From assembly GCF_017916325.1 (NCBI RefSeq), contig NC_090141.1, forward strand, positions 140,001 through 204,000: a stretch of 64,000 nt of DNA, read 5' to 3'. Shown one piece after another: positions 36,133 through 44,464 of this stretch (positions within the stretch are counted from its first letter, which is position 1; each line of letters starts with the position of its first letter). The translations under genes and the position numbers were made by a program. Below the pieces are notes generated by a model that saw only the letters and a list, made by a program, of their open reading frames with translations, was not told the DNA's origin and did not search any database. The DNA comes from Leishmania martiniquensis. Lineage: Eukaryota; Euglenozoa; Kinetoplastea; Trypanosomatida; Trypanosomatidae.

Positions 36133-39100
36133 ATGCAAGTCAATTCGCGGGTGCGGACGGCGTCGTCGTCGCCGTTGCGGCAGCGGAACGTTACGTCCAC
36201 TGCCGGGGCATCACATGCTGCGCTGTCTCTTCGCTCTCCTCCTTCACCCACCTTGGCGACTGCCAGCTCAACTGCTGCGCTGCACACGGGCGTGCAGCTC
36301 ACCCCCAGCGCGTTGAGGTCCATCGTTGACTATTTTCCATGCAACGCCACCGCTGCTGTCGGCAACGCAGCCGGCAACAGCAGCGGCGGCTCCAGAGTTG
36401 GTGTCGGTGGTGCTGCTCCCAGCCAACAGGTAAGCTCACCGCTCATCACGGCCGACGCTCTCTTTGCCGCCGCGGCGCAGGCGCCATCCGCATCCGCGGC
36501 GAGTGAGGCCTTCTCTGGCGCACCGTTGGCGCCGCCGGTGCCGGTGGCCGTGACGCGGCCGCTGGCATTCATGGCGGCATCGCCGCTGTCGCGACGCGGA
36601 CTGGAGATGCACCTTAGTGGCGGCTGCGCGCTGCCGCCGCTTGGGTCGCTAATCCTGCAGGTGCAGTCACATCGGCTCTCATCAGCAACGACAGTTCCTC
36701 GGTCGGGAGTGAGTGCGTGGCACGGGACGTCGCGACGTCGCGCGGCCTCCCCTGCCGATGCTAGGGCTGCCCGTCATTGCGGTGAGACGATGTCAGCCGC
36801 GCCGCCGCCGCTGCTGCTTGTGTCTTCCGCAAACGTAGCTGCCACTGCGCTGCCCTTCCAGCCACTGTGCTCGCCCTCGCTCTCGCCAGTCGCGCAGCTC
36901 CAGCCACCGACGATGGCGACTAGGGGGCGCTCGCTAGTTCCGCAGTGGCAGCCGCCGGCGATGCCGCTGACACCATCAACGCTGCCATCGTCAGCGACGG
37001 AAGTAACCTGCACGCACAATGCTGACCGTACATCGAGCAGCACTTCCGTGAGGCCCCCATCGCAGCAGCAGTTGCTACCCTCGCGGTCTGCCGTCCTTAT
37101 AAGTCGCCGACTTCCCATAGTCGCTGCAGCGCCGCCTAGTGGCTGGTCTTCCTCTTCCCTGGCTCCAGTGGCGCGAACATGCGCCGGCCCAGTCTCGGCC
37201 CCGTGCCACTCGCTGGACACTCCGCCACCGGCTTCAACAGTAGCAGGGGCCGACAGCAAAGTTGGCTGCGCTTTGGGCGCCAGAGAGAGCCCCACAGAGT
37301 GCACCAACGTCTTGTGCGGCGCGTCGCCGTCGCTGCGGCCTGCGCATGCAGCACCACCCCACACCCCTCCACCGGCGCTGCCCCCGCAGTCCATGTCCGC
37401 CGCCCTGCAAACGCTCTGCCATGCGGTGTGGTGGGTGCTTCGCGATCCGTTGCCGGTGTCGCTCAGTCTCTCGGGGTACAGAGAAGCAGACATGCAGGCG
37501 ATGTGGGCGATGCTGTCGAGGGCACATCCACCGCTTCCGCGAGAGGAGGGTGCAAGGCAACCACCACCGCCACTTATCTGCGAGCGACACGGCCTGGCGG
37601 GAGGCACGCTTGGTGAGCCATGGAGCAATTGTCGCTGCCCTCCTCCGAAAGAGGGTGATGACGTGCGTAGCGGCAGCGCCGCTGCAGCCGAGCCCGACTT
37701 GCGAGCCCCTGCCGACCTCCCGGATCATGACCTCGTGGCCCACGCCGAAGGGGCTACCGGCAATGCAGAGCTGTCTGGCAACACAGCAGCGATGAGGGCC
37801 ACAAGCGCATTTAGTGGCGACCTGTGCCATGCGTGCCGTTCTTCTGCCTCCGGTCCTGCGTCAGCACATCCGGCGAGTTCCCGAGGCGCCCTCCTGGGGA
37901 AGGCAGAGGCTGCCGATGGAGCCGACAACGACGGCACACTCAAGCGTCGACTGGCGACTTCTGCCGACCCAGCGCTGCCGTCATCTGGTGCACCATCGGC
38001 ACCACTGGCCCTCGCGCATCGCTCCTCTGTCGAGCAGCTGCATGTACACGGCAAGGCGGCCGATGCCGCGCTGGCGGCGCTGCTGCCGGCCCACCCAGAG
38101 GTGCGCTCACTGCGTCTCACCCACAGCACCTTGTCTGGCACGCAGCTGCGCCACCTCGCCCGCGTCTGCCCTGGCGTGACGCATCTTTCGTTGGCAATGA
38201 ACAGCCAAATCGAGACGACTGCCTTTCTGTGTCCGCCACTGTCGGACACCTCTTCCGTATCGACGTCGGTCGCGACACCGACCACAGCCACAACCTCGCG
38301 GATGGCGTCCACCGCCTCGCCCGACCAGGACTTCCCGCACCAACTCGGCTTTCTGCATCAACGCGGAGCGCACCACACAGCCGCCAGTACAGCTCCGATG
38401 GCAGCCCCAACCCCGTCGTTGCTATCCTCCCCGGCCGCGTTTACGGCGCGCGGCGCTGGCGGCGACGCGGCGCGCGCAGGGGTGGGTAGCTTATGGCGAG
38501 GGACAGCGGCGACGCGCGACGCGCCAGACGCGCACGGCACACGCAGCGAGGGCAGCCATGGGACGGACGTCTCTTCGGCGCACTCGCTGTCGTATCCGTC
38601 ACACAGCTTGTGCTCCCCGTACCAGAGCAGTCAGCTCGATTTTTTCTCCCCAGACGAGGAAGGGGAGCCGGAGATGCGGATGTCGCTTTGGCAGGCTGCG
38701 CAGGCGGATGCGGCGGAGCGGCGACAGCCTGTCTTTGTTCTTCGTCCGCAAGACGTCGTACTGGGTAGAGGCGCCGTAGAAGTTGGCGCCTCGGCGACTG
38801 ACGATAGCAGGAACGCTGCTGCCGCTGCCGCCGCGGCATCCTCGCTCACGCTGCAGGATAGCACCGTCGTCGAGCAACGGACGCTGTCCCGCCGGCGGCC
38901 GTTACCATGCGTTGAGTCAGCTTCCTCCGAAGGCGCATCGGTCATCTCAAGATTAGAGCAGGCTTCGCAGGGGACCGCATCAGGGGTGCCACACCTGGCG
39001 ACCGGGGCAACAGCCTCCGCAGCGAATGTGATTGATTCGGTTCTCAGCGCACTTCAACTGCCTGCAGCGGCACGTACATCGATATCTGCTTCAACTTCTA

Positions 39101-41808
39101 CGCGGACTCACATGGACCCTCGACACAGCCTGCCGCTGCGGCCGAACGACGCTTCGTGCCGGCAGACGGTGGTGCCGCCGCTGCAGCCTTCCGCATCAGC
39201 ATCCGCCTTGCTGCTCTACGCGCCTCACGCCGTTTCTACTGCTGCTGACGAGGCAGAGAGCCGTGCAGTTTCACAGGTAAAGGACACCGATGCGCGTGCG
39301 TCGACGCTGCCAGACCCACCCGTACCTGACGCCCCTGCGCATCCCACTCTGTCCTTCGGTGGCGATGCCATCGAGCCCGCTGTGACTCATCCTTCGCGCC
39401 GTCGCTCTCGCGAGTGCCGTCATCGTCGCGAGAGCCGCGGCGGCTCCGCGTCACGGCGGCGCCCCACGTACTGGGCCGATACCCTCGTCGATCTTGATAT
39501 CTCTTACACGCAGGTGTCGGATGGAGACGCCGCCCGTGATCTGCCGCAGCTGCGGCGCCTGCATCGCCTCTCTCTGGAGGGATGCATGCGCCTCTCGCAG
39601 GTCACATGGCTGCCGCTGCTGCTTCACCTACGCGAGCTGAACTTGTCGCTGTCTTCCGTGCAAGGGCCAGCGCTGCACCCGCTGGGACGCTGCCCGCGGC
39701 TGGCGTGGCTGAAGCTAGAGGGGTGCGCCTCCTTCACCGCCATTCATCAGCTGTGGTGCAGGGAGGTGGACGCCGCCGATGCAGGGGCAGGGGGCGATGG
39801 AGGCCGCCCCACTGCCGCAGCAGCCGACGCCGCGGCTCCCGCTTCCCTTGCGACTCACCACACAACCATTGGCGGCATCCCGGCCATCACTGTACTGACT
39901 GTGCCTGGAGCACTGATCACGACTCCCGCAACAACAGCCTCGTCAAGGGCGGCACCGGCTCCGACCACCTCTCCGTCTACCCGGGTGCGTGCAGCGGCAG
40001 CAGCTGGTGGTATGGAGGAGGCGGACGGCCATGGCGAGGACAGCGCCGGCGCCGCTGCCGACGAAGGGATGACGGCAGGAGGGGTTGCGCCGCCTCCGTT
40101 GCTAAGTGAGCTCCGCATCCTCATTGCCACCAGCACGGGCCTGACCGATGCCGGGCTTCGCCACCTCAACAGGATGGTCGGTCTCGACTGCTTGGTACTA
40201 GATCGGTGCCCCGGTGTAATGGACGTTGGGGTCGCTGCAGCACTACCGTCTCTGCACACCTTGGACGTCAGTCGCACTCGCGTGGCGGCAGAGGGGCTGG
40301 CGGGCTTGCGTTACTCTCGCACGCTAAAGCAGCTGCGACTGCGGGAGTGCCCGGCACTCTCGCGCTTACCGGCTCTTTTGGTGGAGCCTGATAGCCGTCC
40401 GTCAGCCAGGGATGGTCGTGCGGACGGAGACGAGCCATCAGGGCTGCGCCACCCGACGGCGACAGCGGCCGGCAACACATCGCATCGCCCGTTCCGGTGG
40501 CCCTGCCCACCCTTGACGGTGTTGGACTTCTCCAACACACGGCAGCTCACCGCCGACGGGTTAGCCGGGCTGGTGGCCAATGAGGCGACGATGATGGCGC
40601 AGGCTGCTGCTGCTGTGGTGGCCGGGCAACTCGTAGGGCGAGAGGTGGGCCCTGGCAACGAGGACGCGGACGCCGGCGACATGGGCCTCGCGCCGACTGC
40701 AGACGAGTCACTGTCGCCGGCATCGATCTTTCCCCATGTACTTCATGTGCTGCTGCGCTCATGCGATGCCGTCACGAACCTTCGCCCACTGCGCGGCTTC
40801 ATCAACGTCATAGAGCTTGACCTTTACCACACCAACATCACGGAGGCCTCTCTGACCTCTGCGTTGACGTCGTGGACGTGCCTGGAGGTGCTTAACGTTG
40901 CGAGCACGCGAGTGCGCTCGTTGGAGGCGTGGTGCCCGTACGAACCGAGCGAGGCGGTGACGACTGCTGCAGCCATCACCAGGCGGGGAAGGGATGAAGA
41001 GGCAGCGGAGCGCGACGACAACGTGCATGCACAGCCTCCACCGCTGCCGTGGCGCGGTCATCTCCCAGCCTTCGCGGCAACGTTGCGGGTGCTGGTGCTC
41101 TCCAACACTGCCGTCACATCTGCGGGTCTCGAGGCTTTGAGATTCTTTCCTCGGCTGGAGGTGTTGCAGTTGTCAGGCTGTCGGCGCCTCTCGTCCTTGC
41201 GGTTCCTGGAGCTGGCTGCCGGCGGTGGCGCTCGGCGCTCCGCGCTGGTTGAGCTCACCGTCACGGAGGCGGCGCACCTCACGAACGCCGAGGCGTTCCC
41301 GTTTATCGCGTCCTGCCCCACCCTGCGCTCTCTCTCGCTGGCCGGGTGCGTCCAGCTGGGCGGTGGCGGTCACTCGCTGGCGGCGCGAGACAAGCAGCAC
41401 AGGCGCTTGTCCTCCCTCACTGATGGCGGCCTTGGCGTGCTTGGCCGTCTGCGGGGGCTCTCAGAGCTGAACCTGTCCAATACCGGCGTTGCCCTTCCTG
41501 ATCTGAAGGCGATGCTGTGCGCGCTGATGTCGCCGCGCTCACAAGCAGCGACCGCAGCGCCGCACCCGCACCTCTGTCACTGCGTTTCTTTGTCACTGCA
41601 GCGTCTGTGGCTGCGCGGGTGCCGCCACTTGGACGAGGACGCGCTCCTCTCCGCCCCGGCGGCCGATGCGGTGGAGTGCCGTGAACGCCAATGCAGCGAA
41701 TGCGGCAGCGGCGGCCCCATGATATGCCGGCTGCTGCCCCTGCTGCGAGAGGTGTACCTTAGCCACGGCAAATACGCCGCCGGGGTACTCTCTGGTCTGC
41801 TCAACTGA
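36133..41808 (+). CDS. Giant interrupted leucine-rich-repeat protein, 1891 aa
   Basis: The first 620 residues are Ser/Ala/Pro-rich and probably disordered. Leucine-rich repeats then appear in separate blocks: about 632-695 (VRSLRLTHSTLSGTQLRHLA), 1115-1213 (LDISYTQVSD, LHRLSLEGC, LRELNLSLS, LAWLKLEGC), 1320-1416, 1458-1475, 1535-1600, and 1650-1890. Many repeats follow the RNI/AMN1-like pattern LxxLxLxxC, as in F-box-LRR proteins and T. brucei adenylate-cyclase-associated LRR proteins, but no F-box or RING is visible. About 410 low-complexity residues separate the first two blocks, and shorter inserts interrupt the others. LRR solenoids bind protein partners; no partner can be named. There is no signal peptide. 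The start is the first ATG after the predicted acceptor. Confidence 0.8.
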   Translation: MQVNSRVRTASSSPLRQRNVTSTAGASHAALSLRSPPSPTLATASSTAALHTGVQLTPSALRSIVDYFPCNATAAVGNAAGNSSGGSRVGVGGAAPSQQVSSPLITADALFAAAAQAPSASAASEAFSGAPLAPPVPVAVTRPLAFMAASPLSRRGLEMHLSGGCALPPLGSLILQVQSHRLSSATTVPRSGVSAWHGTSRRRAASPADARAARHCGETMSAAPPPLLLVSSANVAATALPFQPLCSPSLSPVAQLQPPTMATRGRSLVPQWQPPAMPLTPSTLPSSATEVTCTHNADRTSSSTSVRPPSQQQLLPSRSAVLISRRLPIVAAAPPSGWSSSSLAPVARTCAGPVSAPCHSLDTPPPASTVAGADSKVGCALGARESPTECTNVLCGASPSLRPAHAAPPHTPPPALPPQSMSAALQTLCHAVWWVLRDPLPVSLSLSGYREADMQAMWAMLSRAHPPLPREEGARQPPPPLICERHGLAGGTLGEPWSNCRCPPPKEGDDVRSGSAAAAEPDLRAPADLPDHDLVAHAEGATGNAELSGNTAAMRATSAFSGDLCHACRSSASGPASAHPASSRGALLGKAEAADGADNDGTLKRRLATSADPALPSSGAPSAPLALAHRSSVEQLHVHGKAADAALAALLPAHPEVRSLRLTHSTLSGTQLRHLARVCPGVTHLSLAMNSQIETTAFLCPPLSDTSSVSTSVATPTTATTSRMASTASPDQDFPHQLGFLHQRGAHHTAASTAPMAAPTPSLLSSPAAFTARGAGGDAARAGVGSLWRGTAATRDAPDAHGTRSEGSHGTDVSSAHSLSYPSHSLCSPYQSSQLDFFSPDEEGEPEMRMSLWQAAQADAAERRQPVFVLRPQDVVLGRGAVEVGASATDDSRNAAAAAAAASSLTLQDSTVVEQRTLSRRRPLPCVESASSEGASVISRLEQASQGTASGVPHLATGATASAANVIDSVLSALQLPAAARTSISASTSTRTHMDPRHSLPLRPNDASCRQTVVPPLQPSASASALLLYAPHAVSTAADEAESRAVSQVKDTDARASTLPDPPVPDAPAHPTLSFGGDAIEPAVTHPSRRRSRECRHRRESRGGSASRRRPTYWADTLVDLDISYTQVSDGDAARDLPQLRRLHRLSLEGCMRLSQVTWLPLLLHLRELNLSLSSVQGPALHPLGRCPRLAWLKLEGCASFTAIHQLWCREVDAADAGAGGDGGRPTAAAADAAAPASLATHHTTIGGIPAITVLTVPGALITTPATTASSRAAPAPTTSPSTRVRAAAAAGGMEEADGHGEDSAGAAADEGMTAGGVAPPPLLSELRILIATSTGLTDAGLRHLNRMVGLDCLVLDRCPGVMDVGVAAALPSLHTLDVSRTRVAAEGLAGLRYSRTLKQLRLRECPALSRLPALLVEPDSRPSARDGRADGDEPSGLRHPTATAAGNTSHRPFRWPCPPLTVLDFSNTRQLTADGLAGLVANEATMMAQAAAAVVAGQLVGREVGPGNEDADAGDMGLAPTADESLSPASIFPHVLHVLLRSCDAVTNLRPLRGFINVIELDLYHTNITEASLTSALTSWTCLEVLNVASTRVRSLEAWCPYEPSEAVTTAAAITRRGRDEEAAERDDNVHAQPPPLPWRGHLPAFAATLRVLVLSNTAVTSAGLEALRFFPRLEVLQLSGCRRLSSLRFLELAAGGGARRSALVELTVTEAAHLTNAEAFPFIASCPTLRSLSLAGCVQLGGGGHSLAARDKQHRRLSSLTDGGLGVLGRLRGLSELNLSNTGVALPDLKAMLCALMSPRSQAATAAPHPHLCHCVSLSLQRLWLRGCRHLDEDALLSAPAADAVECRERQCSECGSGGPMICRLLPLLREVYLSHGKYAAGVLSGLLN

Positions 41809-42573
41809 GCCCCCCTTTCGTGCGCTGACCTCTTCGACGCGATTCGCACTCGTTACGTCACGCATCTGAAGATATGCAGCCCGGGGGTGGGGTGGTGGGA
41901 GGGAGGGAGGGGTTACCCGTCGGCAGAACTTCACGAGGAAGCCTTAAAAAACACTGAAGTATGGCCACACACACACTCTCTCTCGCACACGCGCGCGCAC
42001 TCCCTCCCGCCCGCTTGCATGCGCAGCGGTCAGCGACTTGATGCTGCACGTATGTGCATGTATTGTATCAGCGGGTGTGTGGGTGTGGGCACCACATCGT
42101 ACGTGATGACATACACCCATGCATGCGTGCCCTTTTTTTTTGGGAAGCACGAACACCGCTTCTCCGTCACTGCCCCTTCCCCCCCTCTCTTCTACCCGCC
42201 CCTCTCGCTGGCGAAGCGAGGCGAATCCTTGCACAGAAGCAGACGCACACGCATTGCGCGCGCATCCACCTCGAAAGCGATCAGAGCCACAAGCCCCCCC
42301 CCTCCCCTCTCCCTTCGCAACGAGCACCGTCTTCGCGCGCCTCCTCTCTTGCCTGCCACCAGTCTTCTAAGCGCACGCCAACGACGGGAGGGCGGCACCG
42401 TCTAGCCGATCCTCCACTCACCTTCCTCGCCTCTGCGGTGGCTCTGCCGCTCTCTGTGTCTGCCTGTGAGCGCACTCCGACGAGACTCCATCGGCCTTCT
42501 CTGCGCGTGCACTCTTCATCTTTATCCCTCCTCTCCCCTCTACTGAATCGGGCGCGGCTGGCGCAGGCGCGAG
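41809..42573. other. Intergenic region between LRR gene and 42574 gene
   Basis: Non-coding spacer with a G-rich stretch near 41882-41915, a T10 run near 42131-42141, and C/T tracts near 42175-42205, 42293-42310 and 42511-42540. The AG at 42565-42566 after the last tract is the likely splice acceptor, 8 nt before the ATG. Confidence 0.55.
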
Positions 42574-43482
42574 ATGAGCAGTCGCGCGTTCTCGTCGGAC
42601 TCGGCGCCAAAGGTGAGCGCGGCTACCATCGGCACAGCGGCGCAGCAGGCCGACAGCCTCACCCGAAACTTCATTCTGGGCATTCCGAAAGAGGGACTCT
42701 CGCCGAACAGCCCCGAGGCAGCTGACCTGCAGGCCGCCGAGGCCTTCGTCAGCGACATTCAGCAAGAGATCCTCGCCTACGACATGGCGAACGCGAGGGC
42801 CATTGAGTCGTACACGGTACGGTGGTGGAGCGCCGTCCCCTTCTTTGGTCGACATGCGAAGCGCGCACTGGAGGCTGAGGCGGCCGCAAAGGAGGCGCGC
42901 GAGAGCACAGAGTCCGCCGCCGCTGCTACTGCTGTGGACGGTGGGGCGAGCTCTTCAGGCGAGCACGGGCTGCACCTCTCCCCCGCGGAGGCCGCCGCCG
43001 CTCTCAAGTCAGGCGGGGACTACCTGCACCGGCAGACGATGCAAACGTCGCGCGGCTTAACGGTGGAGCGAACATCGGCCCTTGACCAGACGCAGCTCTC
43101 GCAGCTCACGAACGGCGGCACTGGAGCCCTCGGGGCGAAGGCGGCGTCGGCGGTTGCTGCCGCTGCCTCCACCAGCACCACCCCCGCACCAAGGGTGAAC
43201 ACGTGGCTCTTCCGCCGGCAGCATCCCAGCTGGGTGCCGCTGATGCAGCGGTGGTGGGTGCCATGGGCCTGCACCGCCAGCATCGTGCTGATTTGGACGC
43301 CCGACGTGTGGAAGCTGCGCACGCTGTACTTCTGCGATCACCAGTACGCTCTTTTCCGGCAGTCTGTCCACAAGGCGTACTGGTGGGCCACGATGACACC
43401 GGAGGACTATGCGGCACATATTGCCGACATCGAGGCGGCGCGGCCGTCGAGGGTGAGCGGCACGAGTTGCCCGTTCGAGTAG
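42574..43482 (+). CDS. Unknown probable membrane protein, 302 aa
   Basis: No family recognised. An N-terminal helical region (about 1-115) includes a conserved-looking stretch around QQEILAYDMANARAIESYTV followed by RWWSAVPFFGRHAK. An Ala/Glu-rich, low-complexity middle follows. The C-terminal third is compact and aromatic, with PSWVPLMQRWWVPWACTASI leading into a hydrophobic stretch (about 226-246) that may cross a membrane. After it come KLRTLYFCDHQYALFRQSV and an acidic end with SCPFE. The Ser/Arg-rich first residues could be a short mitochondrial presequence. The organisation, with one membrane helix and a Trp-rich domain, would suit an organelle membrane protein. This is inference. Confidence 0.75.
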   Translation: MSSRAFSSDSAPKVSAATIGTAAQQADSLTRNFILGIPKEGLSPNSPEAADLQAAEAFVSDIQQEILAYDMANARAIESYTVRWWSAVPFFGRHAKRALEAEAAAKEARESTESAAAATAVDGGASSSGEHGLHLSPAEAAAALKSGGDYLHRQTMQTSRGLTVERTSALDQTQLSQLTNGGTGALGAKAASAVAAAASTSTTPAPRVNTWLFRRQHPSWVPLMQRWWVPWACTASIVLIWTPDVWKLRTLYFCDHQYALFRQSVHKAYWWATMTPEDYAAHIADIEAARPSRVSGTSCPFE

Positions 43483-44062
43483 CGCTTGCTGGCATGTGAG
43501 GGCGAGGCCGTCAGGGGGAGGGAGCTACACAAGACCATATGCGCAGCCAAACGGAAGATGATGTGGACGGTCCTCTCCTCTCTTTCTTGAAAGGGGATGG
43601 CCCTCTCGATGAAGAGCGAGGCGCGAGTTGCTTGGCGACGCTGCTGCCGCGGGCTGAGGCGAGGACATCAGGCGCCTCCACGTGCGTTCCGGATGCCTCA
43701 CCCTCTTGTGACCCGAGTGCGTCGATGGCTAGTGGGCGGGCTCGTCTTGCTGACCATTGTCGCGGTCGTCTGGCCCGCCAGCGTGGCCGCCGCCGCTCTC
43801 CCTTTCGACGTGGCGCCTTTCGTGTCTTTGTGCGTCTGCGGCCGGCTCGAGGGCCTCAGGAGGCGTCTTCGGTCATTCACCTCCTCCCCACTTCCCTGAA
43901 ATCAGTCGAGGTGCCCGTCTCGTTGGAGGCGCCGATCCCCCCCTCCCCAGGAGGAGGGCAGGGGGGAGGAACCCCCCCCCCCCCCACGCCCCTTGGCGCG
44001 TTTGGCATCACTCTCTCAGGCGGTCCCCCACTGTGTGTGCGCGCGTGTGTGCAGGTGTGTCC

Positions 44063-44087
44063 ATATCTATCTATCTATATATATATC
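44063..44087. repeat. (TCTA)n/(TA)n microsatellite
   Basis: A tetranucleotide TCTA run passes into a short TA run. Confidence 0.85.
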
Positions 44088-44429
44088 TGGTAGGATCGCT
44101 GGCGCAGCGACGGAGAGTCTGCGCGAGAGCGAAGTAGTGGTGCGAATGAGGGATGGGGTGAGGGCGAGAGACGTGCAGGCTGGCTGACCTTTGTAAGAAG
44201 CAACGCCACCCGCCCAAGCGCGAGGTCGACACTTTTTCTTCGCAGCGCTTCCCCTCTTCTCCCCCTTCCGCTGCCTTCCCATGTCCCCCACCCTCTCCTT
44301 CGCTGCTTCTGCTAAGATCTCCTCTTTGACGCGGTCCCGCATCAACGATCGACACCGACGTGAGTAAACGCGAGAGGAAAGGGCTTATTAGGCTTGTCCA
44401 AACACACGCCGCCCTCACATCGCCCGACT

Positions 44430-44450
44430 CGCTTCCCCCTCCCTCTGTAG
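44430..44450 (+). promoter_or_regulatory. Predicted trans-splice acceptor, BIVM-like gene
   Basis: A C/T tract ends in TGTAG, with AG at 44449-44450, 14 nt before the ATG at 44465. An alternative AG is at 44315-44316. The first in-frame ATG after either is 44465. Confidence 0.6.
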
Positions 44451-44464
44451 TTGGTGTGCTAACG

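Larger units (their letters stand above)
43483..44464. other. Intergenic region between 42574 gene and BIVM-like gene
   Basis: Non-coding spacer with a C13 run near 43975-43987, a (TCTA)n/(TA)n microsatellite at 44063-44087, and strong C/T tracts at 44242-44300 and 44430-44448. An open frame of 184 codons from 43539 lacks any recognisable product and shares none of the features of the neighbouring genes. Confidence 0.6.

Noticed and set aside
43539..44093. 184-codon + strand open frame between two genes
   Set aside because: Its translation is Arg/Pro/Ser-rich with homopolymer-driven segments, runs into C13 and TCTA repeats, and has no recognisable domain.
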